Source of the DNA: a bacterium
GTDB lineage: Bacteria > Cyanobacteriota > Vampirovibrionia > Gastranaerophilales > Gastranaerophilaceae
Reading direction: 5' to 3'
NCBI GenBank assembly: GCA_004558955.1
Contig: SFZC01000092.1
Coordinates: 1 to 7,588 of the forward strand
DNA: 7,588 nt
Part shown: in pieces, positions 1-5,480 of the stretch
How positions within the stretch are numbered: position 1 is the stretch's first letter
Layout: each line of letters starts with the position of its first letter
Translations under genes and position numbers: made by a program
The notes under the pieces: generated by a model
What the model was told of the DNA's origin: nothing
Seen by the model: only the letters and a program-made list of their open reading frames with translations
Database searches by the model: none

Positions 1-9
1 ATCTAACAT
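1..9 (-). CDS. Start of a further operon gene, probably the MacB-type ABC permease (partial)
   Basis: Only the first three codons are in the window: an ATG at 9-7 on the minus strand followed by Leu and Asp codons running off the left edge. A ribosome-binding site (AGGAT, plus-strand positions 15-19) lies about five bases before the ATG, and the gap from the upstream ATPase stop is only ten bases, so the gene is almost certainly co-transcribed with the export operon. The operon already has an outer-membrane channel, a periplasmic adaptor and a stand-alone ATPase but no permease. A MacB/FtsX-type membrane subunit is therefore the expected product, but this identity is inferred from context and cannot be read from three codons. 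Confidence 0.5.
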
Positions 10-19
10 TGCAAATCCT

Positions 20-736
20 TTAAGTTTCTCTTGTTCTGTGGGCTAACCAAACCTCTTTCGGCTCGTCTAAAACAATATTTCCGTCTTTAAATTTGATAAC
101 ACGTTTTGTATATTCCGCAATATCGGGTTCGTGAGTAACCAAAACAATAGTTTTGCCCATTTCATCGTTAAGTCTTACGAAAAACTCCATAACCTCGATA
201 CTCGTTTTTGTATCCAAGTTACCAGTCGGCTCATCTGCCAAAATCAGCGGAGCATCATTAACTATTGCTCTTGCAATCGCAACTCGTTGTTGTTGACCAC
301 CTGACATTTGGTTAGGCATGTGGTCTTCACGGTTTTCAAGTCCGACAATTTTTAACGCCCATTTTGCCCGCTCAATTCTTTCACTTTCGGGAATTCCCTT
401 ATAAATCATCGGCAAACAAACATTATCAAGTGCGGAAGTTCTTGAAATAAGGTTAAACCCTTGAAAAATAAACCCGATTTTTTCGCAACGAACCATTGCC
501 AAACGGTTATTGTCAAGGTGAAGCATATCTTCTCCGTCAAGATAATATTCACCCGAAGTAGGTTTGTCTAAAGTTCCGAGCATATTCATACAGGTAGATT
601 TCCCTGAACCCGAAGTTCCCATAATCGCCACAAATTCGCCTTTTTTAATACTAAAGGAAACGTCATTCAAGGCATTAAAGGAATCTTCGCCCGTTTGATA
701 AGTTTTTATTGCATGTTTTACCGTGATTAAGTCCAT
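20..736 (-). CDS. ABC transporter ATP-binding protein, LolD/MacB class
   Basis: A 238-residue cytoplasmic ATPase that would power the MacA-TolC export machine encoded upstream. All ABC ATPase motifs are visible: Walker A GTSGSGKST (residues 40-48), Q-loop Gln92, signature MSGGQQQR (144-151), Walker B LILADE (164-169) with catalytic Glu169, D-loop NLD (173-175) and switch His202. The length and the GFxFQxFNL and ADEPTGNLD sequences are typical of the LolD/MacB/FtsE group, whose members work with MacB- or LolC/E-type permeases rather than classic multi-span exporters. The ATG start at 736 is supported by an AGGAT ribosome-binding site (745-749) eight bases away. This site lies across the end of the DUF3137 gene, whose stop is only three bases upstream, so the two are probably translationally coupled. 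In E. coli MacB the ATPase and permease are fused; here they appear to be separate genes. The transported substrate cannot be told from the sequence. Confidence 0.95.
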   Translation of the reverse strand: MDLITVKHAIKTYQTGEDSFNALNDVSFSIKKGEFVAIMGTSGSGKSTCMNMLGTLDKPTSGEYYLDGEDMLHLDNNRLAMVRCEKIGFIFQGFNLISRTSALDNVCLPMIYKGIPESERIERAKWALKIVGLENREDHMPNQMSGGQQQRVAIARAIVNDAPLILADEPTGNLDTKTSIEVMEFFVRLNDEMGKTIVLVTHEPDIAEYTKRVIKFKDGNIVLDEPKEVWLAHRTRET

Positions 737-739
737 AAC

Positions 740-1891
740 TTATAATCCTGTTTTTTCATTGAGTTTTAAATAATCTATCATATTTTGAACAGACTGTATT
801 TCATTATAAAATTCTTCTACAGATTTTTTAGATTTTAGGGATTTGTACAAACTTCCGAGTTCAAACAAATCTTTTTTTGAAGAAATTGCAAACATTATGC
901 AATCATCAAAGAAAGAGCATTTTATGCCTCTTGTGCCAAAAGAGGTTTCAAGGTGTTTCAAACGTTCCATAAAGGTTGGAGTTAAAAGATATCTTGCTTC
1001 AACTTGGTCTTTTGTATAAACACTAAAATGTTTATCAAAATCTACATCTTCAAGTTTAACCTTTTGCATCTTTTTCATTTGATAAAACAAAGGTATGCCA
1101 ACACCGAGAATTATTACTAACGGAAGAAGAAAATTTAAAATATTTGGTAAGAAAATACTTTGCCAAAACAGATTATGGTTCGGAATTGCCGAGAAATCAC
1201 CACCTATAGATTTAAAACTTTCACCAACTCTAAATAAAAAATAAATACTTATTAATATTGGGAAAAGAAGCATGAACGGAACTAATATTAAAATAGCACT
1301 TGAGCTTGGCGGGTAATTTCTTATATGATTATCTCCTTTTGAAGTTACCAAAGTTTCAGCCAAGATTTTTTTATTTGATTTGAAAGAAATAACTACACCT
1401 TTAAAAACATCAAATTCATTTTTCCTATTTTGTACTACAAGTTTTGTTTCTGCAATCGTATAATTAACCTCATTGTAACAACCTTCAATAACGTCATCAT
1501 ATTCCTGATATGAATATATTGAGAACAAATTACTTTTTTTCAAAGTTTCATCGGTAAAACATTCTCCGCTTATGGTAGATAAGCCAAATTCTTTCAAAAT
1601 TTGGCGTTTACATTTTTTCTTCAAATAGGTTTTAAACTCTTTGTTATCATCTGAAAAATTACAGAAAAAAACAATACCGCTAAAAAGAGCAATAAATGCA
1701 CAAAAAACAGAAATGACCGTATGATTTTCAGCCCATATTATTGCTCCTTTACAAGTTGCATAAACAATCGCAAGTGCAATTAACTGTTTCACGATTAATT
1801 TCACTATTCTTTTTTTTCTTTCGCCTTCATACGCAGAAAGCTTTTTGGCAATTTTATCTATAAAATTTTGTTTTTCGATTTCTGTTTTCAT
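740..1891 (-). CDS. DUF3137 membrane protein with four predicted transmembrane helices
   Basis: A 383-residue protein recognised as DUF3137 from remembered family motifs. Residues about 120-165 hold the SxLF, DDVIEGCY and DVFKG elements, and residues about 284-312 hold DFDKHFSVYTKDQVEARYLL followed by TPTFMERL. No biochemical role is established for this family to my knowledge. A basic N-terminus precedes hydrophobic segments at about 33-54 and 57-79. A second hydrophobic pair at about 199-221 and 246-270 splits the two halves of the DUF3137 domain, where I would expect a short soluble linker. The C-terminus is charged and helical. The start (ATG, 1889-1891) has an AAGGA ribosome-binding site six bases upstream (1898-1902). 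The gene sits 22 bases after the MacA-like stop and three bases before the ATPase start, so it is made with the exporter. That suggests an accessory or assembly factor, but this is inference only. Confidence 0.85.
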   Translation of the reverse strand: MKTEIEKQNFIDKIAKKLSAYEGERKKRIVKLIVKQLIALAIVYATCKGAIIWAENHTVISVFCAFIALFSGIVFFCNFSDDNKEFKTYLKKKCKRQILKEFGLSTISGECFTDETLKKSNLFSIYSYQEYDDVIEGCYNEVNYTIAETKLVVQNRKNEFDVFKGVVISFKSNKKILAETLVTSKGDNHIRNYPPSSSAILILVPFMLLFPILISIYFLFRVGESFKSIGGDFSAIPNHNLFWQSIFLPNILNFLLPLVIILGVGIPLFYQMKKMQKVKLEDVDFDKHFSVYTKDQVEARYLLTPTFMERLKHLETSFGTRGIKCSFFDDCIMFAISSKKDLFELGSLYKSLKSKKSVEEFYNEIQSVQNMIDYLKLNEKTGL

Positions 1892-1913
1892 AATTTTTCC
1901 TTACGTTATAGCC

Positions 1914-3113
1914 CTAAAACATTCCCGGAGGTCCGCCACGGCGTTTGTTACCCTGTTGAGAAGATGTCGGCTTTTTACCGCCACCTGTTGAGCCGATAAT
2001 AATTTTATCACCAACTTTAAGAACTTTTGAAATTATTTCCACGTTAGAATCGTCACTTGCCCCCTCTTTGATATCAATTCGCTTAGGTTTGCCGTTTTCT
2101 AACACCCAAATTCCCTGATTTTGATATTTTTGCCCGTTTGTTTCAGGTGAATATTTCATCGCAACGGACGGGGCACACATTACGTTCTCACTTCGTTTTG
2201 TAATAATTGAAACATTAGCCGTCATGCCGGGTTTTAGTTTCAAATCGTCATTATTTACACTAACAATTACAGTGTAAGTTACAACATTTGAAGTTGTTGT
2301 CGAATCCAAACGGACTTGAGTAACTTTTCCGTAGAAAGTGCTGTCAGGATATCCGTCAAGGGTATATTCCACCTCTTGCCCCTCTTTTACCAAACCAATG
2401 TCGGCTTCTGAAACATTAACCTCAATTTGCATTTTTGTTAAGTCTTGAGCAATCGTGAAAAGTTCAGGTGCTTGAAAACTTGCTGCAACCGGCTGCCCAA
2501 CGTCAATATCTCTTGAAATAATCGTTCCGTCCACAGGAGCGACAATTTTTGTATAACCTAAATTTGTCATTGCGGTGTTATAACTTGCTCGAGATTGTGC
2601 AATAGATGCTCTTTGAGCCCCGATTGAGGCTTTCTTTGCCAAATAATCACTTTCCGCTTGGTCTAACTCACTTCGAGCCACAAAGTTTTTCTTATACAAA
2701 TTTTTATATCTGATATAAGTTTTTTCTGCATAAACCATTTCTGCATTAAGTTTCGCCAAATTTGCTTCCGCATTATTGATTTGTGCTCGGTTTTGGTCAA
2801 CTTGTGCTTGGAAAGTTGCAGGGTCAATTTGTGCAAGCAACTGTCCTTTTTTGACCTCACTGTTATAATCCACATAAATTTCTTTCATCAAACCTGATAC
2901 AGTTGAACCGACACTCACCGTATTCACGGGGTTGATAGTACCTGATGCCTCGACAACATCGGTAATCGTACATCTTGACAGTTCTTTAGTCATATAAGTC
3001 ACTTTGTGCGATTGAACATAAGAATATCCGTACGCTCCAAGTGCTGCGGCAACGATTATCGGGATTATGACCCTTTTCTTCAACAATAATTTACCGAGAT
3101 TTTTAATTTCCAT
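1914..3113 (-). CDS. macA: MacA-like periplasmic adaptor (HlyD/RND membrane-fusion family)
   Basis: A 399-residue membrane-fusion protein expected to link the inner-membrane ABC transporter to the TolC-like channel. It has one N-terminal membrane anchor (about 14-30, after KKR). The first half of the lipoyl/barrel-sandwich domain follows (about 55-98, including VSVGSTVSG and VKKGQLLAQIDP). Next come an Ala/Gln-rich coiled-coil hairpin (about 100-183), the second lipoyl half (about 188-222, IVAPVDGTIISRDIDVGQPV), a beta-barrel (about 228-305, ending LKPGMTANVSI) and a membrane-proximal domain. The tail is basic and Gly/Pro-rich (RRGGPPGMF), which I recall as common in MacA-type adaptors. I chose the ATG at 3113 rather than an in-frame TTG five codons upstream, because GAGGAT (3121-3126) lies seven bases before the ATG and would be inside the longer version. 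The ATG follows the tolC stop by one base and its binding site lies within the end of tolC, so translation is probably coupled. The symbol is by family resemblance. Confidence 0.92.
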   Translation of the reverse strand: MEIKNLGKLLLKKRVIIPIIVAAALGAYGYSYVQSHKVTYMTKELSRCTITDVVEASGTINPVNTVSVGSTVSGLMKEIYVDYNSEVKKGQLLAQIDPATFQAQVDQNRAQINNAEANLAKLNAEMVYAEKTYIRYKNLYKKNFVARSELDQAESDYLAKKASIGAQRASIAQSRASYNTAMTNLGYTKIVAPVDGTIISRDIDVGQPVAASFQAPELFTIAQDLTKMQIEVNVSEADIGLVKEGQEVEYTLDGYPDSTFYGKVTQVRLDSTTTSNVVTYTVIVSVNNDDLKLKPGMTANVSIITKRSENVMCAPSVAMKYSPETNGQKYQNQGIWVLENGKPKRIDIKEGASDDSNVEIISKVLKVGDKIIIGSTGGGKKPTSSQQGNKRRGGPPGMF

Positions 3114-3114
3114 G

Positions 3115-4572
3115 TTATTTATCCTCAATCGAAACGGTAACTTCTTGCGGAAGTGCGATTACACTTTCCAGTTCCGCTTTCGCTACGTTATATTTGTAAA
3201 TTGTTTCAATATACGAACACTGTGCATTGTTATAATTGACTTTTGCGTCCTGTAATTGAATATAATCGCCCAAACCGACATAATATCTACCTTCTGCAAG
3301 TTCGTAATTTTCCATAGTTTGACGAACTTTTACTGCTAGCAACGGAATTTGTTTTTCTAATTCAACCATATTAATATATGCGTTTTGAACTTCAAAATAA
3401 ATATCTTGATTTAATTGGCTTAACGAGTTTTCTGCAATATCGACCTGAAATTTTGCGGCATCAACATTTGCCTTTTGAGCCATTATGTTAACGGCACTGG
3501 ACATGTTAACTCCGACATTCAAAGAATTTGTATTGTTCAAATCCCTAAATCCGTACCCTGCACTTGCGGAAATTTCAGGATAATAATTTCGTTTTACATA
3601 TAATAAATTCTCTTTTACCGCATCAAGAGTTGAATTGTAAGCTTTCAAATCCGCACGGTTTTTGTAAGCCATTTCTATACATTCTTCAAAAGAATAAGGA
3701 AATTCCTGCACCTCATAATCCGTCAAAACCTCTAACTTTTCAACAGAACTCAAAAGTTTTGCATCAGTAATTCCATCGGGTGCTTTTGCCTGCTTTTTAG
3801 GGTTTTGTTGCTCTAAATTCGACAAATCAACAGGAGCAACATTGTCTTTTATGTTGAAATTCTCGTTACCTTCAATCGAATAAGTCGGAGCATTTTTCAA
3901 ATACATTGTATTATTAAGATTTACAAGCGAATTTTTATAACTGTTTTGAGATTGAATCAGTGAAATTTTTGAATCACTCAAGGTAACTTCCGCATTGACC
4001 AAATCAATTTTTGATTTTATACCTTCGTCAAAATAAGCCTTTGTCCTCAAATAGTTCCGCTCGTTGATGTCAACATAAGCCTGATTGATTAAAACCGTTG
4101 CTCGTGCCGCCAAAACCTCGTAATATCTTTGTTTAACGTTAAAAATAGTTTCTCTTACAGTGTTGTCAAACGTATATTTGTCAGCAATTTGATAGAACTT
4201 TTGCATTCTGATATGCGAATTTGTCCTGCCAAAATTCCAAATCATTTGATTTAGGGTTGCTTCAACCGAATAATAGTCTGAAGTCGTACTTCTTTGTTTG
4301 TTTTTTGTACCCGTGAATTTATACCCCGTTCCAACACCGACTGTCGGGAAAAACTCCGAACGTGCAACATTGACGTTTGCCTTAGAAATTCCGTAATTAT
4401 ATCGGGCATTTTTGATACTCGGATTGTTATTTAAAGCGATTGCAATACAATCCTTTAGCGAAAGTACCGAACCCTGTTCCACCTTAACTTCCTGCAATGC
4501 ATAAACTCGGGTAAATGATGTTAAAAATATTGATAATAATAGTATCGTAAATAATTTTGCTATCTTATTCAC
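3115..4572 (-). CDS. tolC: TolC-like outer-membrane efflux channel
   Basis: A 485-residue outer-membrane factor expected to trimerise into a beta-barrel plus periplasmic alpha-helical tunnel and to dock with the MacA-like adaptor encoded next. The N-terminus is a signal peptide (LFTILLLSIFLTSF core, likely cleavage after VYA at residue 25). The protein shows the duplicated architecture of the family: LSLKDCIAIALNNNPSIKNA near residue 37 is echoed by YSFEECIEMAYKNRADLKAY near residue 293. Each is followed by a helix with a Phe/Tyr-Pro turn (SEFFPTV, RNYYPEI) and a Gly/Tyr-rich strand. A linker of about 60 residues rich in Asn, Lys and Pro joins the halves. The start is GTG (4570-4572): an in-frame TAA lies a few codons upstream, and a GAGGAT binding site (4581-4586) sits eight bases away. 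It is the first gene of the operon, behind a good minus-strand promoter. The symbol reflects family only; substrate is unknown. Confidence 0.93.
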   Translation of the reverse strand: MNKIAKLFTILLLSIFLTSFTRVYALQEVKVEQGSVLSLKDCIAIALNNNPSIKNARYNYGISKANVNVARSEFFPTVGVGTGYKFTGTKNKQRSTTSDYYSVEATLNQMIWNFGRTNSHIRMQKFYQIADKYTFDNTVRETIFNVKQRYYEVLAARATVLINQAYVDINERNYLRTKAYFDEGIKSKIDLVNAEVTLSDSKISLIQSQNSYKNSLVNLNNTMYLKNAPTYSIEGNENFNIKDNVAPVDLSNLEQQNPKKQAKAPDGITDAKLLSSVEKLEVLTDYEVQEFPYSFEECIEMAYKNRADLKAYNSTLDAVKENLLYVKRNYYPEISASAGYGFRDLNNTNSLNVGVNMSSAVNIMAQKANVDAAKFQVDIAENSLSQLNQDIYFEVQNAYINMVELEKQIPLLAVKVRQTMENYELAEGRYYVGLGDYIQLQDAKVNYNNAQCSYIETIYKYNVAKAELESVIALPQEVTVSIEDK

Positions 4573-4602
4573 AGGTAGTTATCCTCATACATAACTATTA
4601 CG

Positions 4603-4630
4603 ATTAAAATATAATTTTGTTCATTTTCAA
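4603..4630 (-). promoter_or_regulatory. Predicted sigma70-type promoter of the tolC-macA export operon
   Basis: On the minus strand, a -35 box TTGAAA (plus positions 4625-4630) and a -10 box TTTAAT (4603-4608) each match consensus at five of six bases and are 16 bases apart. Transcription would start near 4596, leaving a leader of about 24 nt that contains the GAGGAT ribosome-binding site of the first gene. No other promoter is needed for the four genes to the left, since their gaps are 1 to 22 bases. The background is AT-rich, so chance matches are possible. Confidence 0.5.
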
Positions 4631-4700
4631 ACCAACAAATGTAGGATTAATTTACCCTGAAATCTTAATAAAAATATAACAAAAATATACACCGTATTTA

Positions 4701-4729
4701 TTGACTTTTGTGTGTAATTTTACTACTAT
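4701..4729 (+). promoter_or_regulatory. Predicted promoter facing the adhesin gene
   Basis: TTGACT (4701-4706, five of six consensus bases) and TACTAT (4724-4729, four of six) are separated by 17 bases on the plus strand. Transcription would start near 4736, so the adhesin mRNA would have a leader of about 250 nt. The spacer contains the inverted repeat GTAA-TT-TTAC (4714-4723), a place where a bound regulator could block RNA polymerase. I found no better plus-strand promoter closer to the gene: a perfect TTGACA at 4938-4943 lacks a matching -10 and would leave no room for the ribosome-binding site. Confidence 0.42.
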
Positions 4730-4746
4730 ATCATAGTGTTGAAGGA

Positions 4747-4877
4747 TACATTAATCTTAAAAAACACTATAATAAATTAAGAAATGTAAAATTTTACAGG
4801 ATTTTATTAAAGTTTTGTAAAATTTCTACCGATATAAAGCAAAAAACGATATGCTTCGGGTTTATACATAATATCGG
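4747..4877 (+). promoter_or_regulatory. Candidate structured mRNA leader: three adjacent hairpins upstream of the adhesin
   Basis: Three inverted repeats lie end to end just after the predicted start of transcription. Hairpin 1 pairs 4747-4760 with 4777-4788 (12 base pairs, two-base A bulge, 16-base loop). Hairpin 2 pairs 4789-4805 with 4809-4825 as a continuous 17-pair stem with a three-base loop. Its upper part uses three G-U pairs, which exist only in RNA. Hairpin 3 pairs CCGATAT (4829-4835) with ATATCGG (4871-4877), and a smaller AAGCA/TGCTT stem (4837-4841 with 4852-4856) lies inside. An alternative stem in 4785-4798 would disrupt hairpins 1 and 2, so switching is conceivable. I do not recognise any known riboswitch class. 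The region is very AT-rich, which raises the chance of fortuitous pairing. Confidence 0.33.
4785..4798. repeat. Perfect 14-bp palindrome with nearby partial copies, possible operator
   Basis: TGTAAAATTTTACA reads identically on both strands. Its first ten bases recur at 4816-4825, 31 bp away (about three helical turns), and a shortened relative (GTAA-TT-TTAC, 4714-4723) lies inside the predicted adhesin promoter spacer. Such spacing suits a dimeric repressor or activator acting on the divergent promoters. The same bases also contribute to the RNA hairpins described for the leader, so the symmetry could come from either level, or from chance in AT-rich DNA. Confidence 0.35.
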
Positions 4878-4974
4878 ACTATATCCAAAGTATATACAAA
4901 CATGCCCAAAGTGAAGTTTGATGCTAATGAAAAAAGTTTGACAATACAATAATAGAAGTGAAATGCGACAAGAA

Positions 4975-4980
4975 AAGGAG
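4975..4980 (+). promoter_or_regulatory. Ribosome-binding site that fixes the adhesin start
   Basis: AAGGAG lies six bases before the ATG at 4987. It decides against an in-frame ATG at 4963, which lies upstream of this site and would put charged residues before the signal peptide. It also decides against an out-of-frame ATG at 4982, which is too close. Confidence 0.8.
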
Positions 4981-4986
4981 TATGAC

Positions 4987-5445
4987 ATGAACAAGAAAAC
5001 GTTAATCCTACTAGCAATGGCAGCAACTCTTGCTATTCCTTCCGCAAACGCAGCCGGTACGAATATCACCGGTGTTACGGGTAACGGTGGAGTTTACAAC
5101 ATCAACCCTGAGTTTATCGGAAAAGACGGTGGTGCCGGTTTTAGGAAATATAACGATTTTACAGTCGGACAAGGCGATACGGCAAACTTAATGTTTGACG
5201 GTTTCCAAAAAAACGGTAAAGATGCAAGTATTACAACCTTCGTTAACTTAGTTAAAAACCAAGTTAACGTAAACGGTGTTGTAAATACAATGAAACAAAA
5301 CGGTTTCTATAACGGACATGCGGTATTTATTACACCGGGTGGAATGGTTGTAGGAGCTTCAGGTGTTTTGAACGTTGGCAGATTGTCAACAGTTACACCA
5401 ACACTTACAAAATACAATGAAATTGGTGACGCTTACGATAAATAA
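4987..5445 (+). CDS. LktA-family filamentous adhesin, N-terminal fragment (frameshifted gene)
   Basis: These 152 residues are the secretion and folding cap of a large surface or secreted adhesin. A classic signal peptide (MNKK, then hydrophobic LILLAMAATLAI, cleavage near ANA-A at about residue 23) is followed by a domain resembling the N-terminus of filamentous haemagglutinin/two-partner-secretion proteins. VNVNGVVN and GHAVFITPGGMVVGASGVLN (residues about 94-131) are the hallmark strands, and I recall very similar sequences annotated as leukotoxin LktA-type filamentous adhesins. There is no cysteine, as is usual for such beta-helical proteins. The reading frame ends at an early TAA after DAYDK. 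One extra A in the preceding AAA (5440-5442) would continue it as DKINADKTQANANAF into the long downstream frame, giving 738 residues in all. As it stands the fragment would be secreted without its adhesive shaft and is probably non-functional. No TpsB-type outer-membrane transporter is in the window. Confidence 0.85.
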   Translation: MNKKTLILLAMAATLAIPSANAAGTNITGVTGNGGVYNINPEFIGKDGGAGFRKYNDFTVGQGDTANLMFDGFQKNGKDASITTFVNLVKNQVNVNGVVNTMKQNGFYNGHAVFITPGGMVVGASGVLNVGRLSTVTPTLTKYNEIGDAYDK

Positions 5446-5447
5446 AC
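5440..5447 (+). other. Frameshift site interrupting the adhesin gene
   Basis: The frame of the N-terminal part reads GAT AAA TAA here, while the frame of the 3' part is open from 5442 onward (ATA AAC GCA GAT, Ile-Asn-Ala-Asp). Adding a single A to the AAA restores one uninterrupted frame with no lost or odd residues, so the simplest event is loss of one A from an AAAA run. No canonical slippery heptamer is present in the zero frame. Confidence 0.8.
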
Positions 5448-5480
5448 GCAGATAAAACTCAAGCCAATGCAAATGCTTTC

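Noticed and set aside
3126..3128. Alternative TTG start for the MacA-like protein
   Set aside because: It would place the GAGGAT ribosome-binding site inside the coding region; the ATG at 3113 is ideally spaced from that site and directly follows the upstream stop.
4708..4914. Plus-strand reading frame of 68 codons in the divergent intergenic region
   Set aside because: It overlaps the predicted promoter and hairpins, has no ribosome-binding site, is full of Lys/Ile/Tyr codons as expected from AT-rich noncoding DNA, and resembles nothing known.
4938..4943. Perfect TTGACA as a -35 box close to the adhesin
   Set aside because: Positions 16-18 bases downstream (around 4960-4967) have no TATAAT-like box, and transcription would begin on top of the ribosome-binding site.
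4794..5069. Minus-strand reading frame of 91 codons antisense to the adhesin start
   Set aside because: It lies across the adhesin ribosome-binding site and signal peptide on the opposite strand, with no start signal; a shadow of the real gene.
5440..5442. Phase-variable homopolymer switch in the adhesin
   Set aside because: The run is only three A (four if repaired), far too short for the slipped-strand rates typical of phase variation.
5436..5447. Programmed -1 ribosomal frameshift at the adhesin break
   Set aside because: The zero-frame codons GAT AAA TAA do not fit an X XXY YYZ slippery site, re-pairing of the Lys tRNA one base back would be on TAA, and no obvious stimulatory structure or internal binding site was seen.
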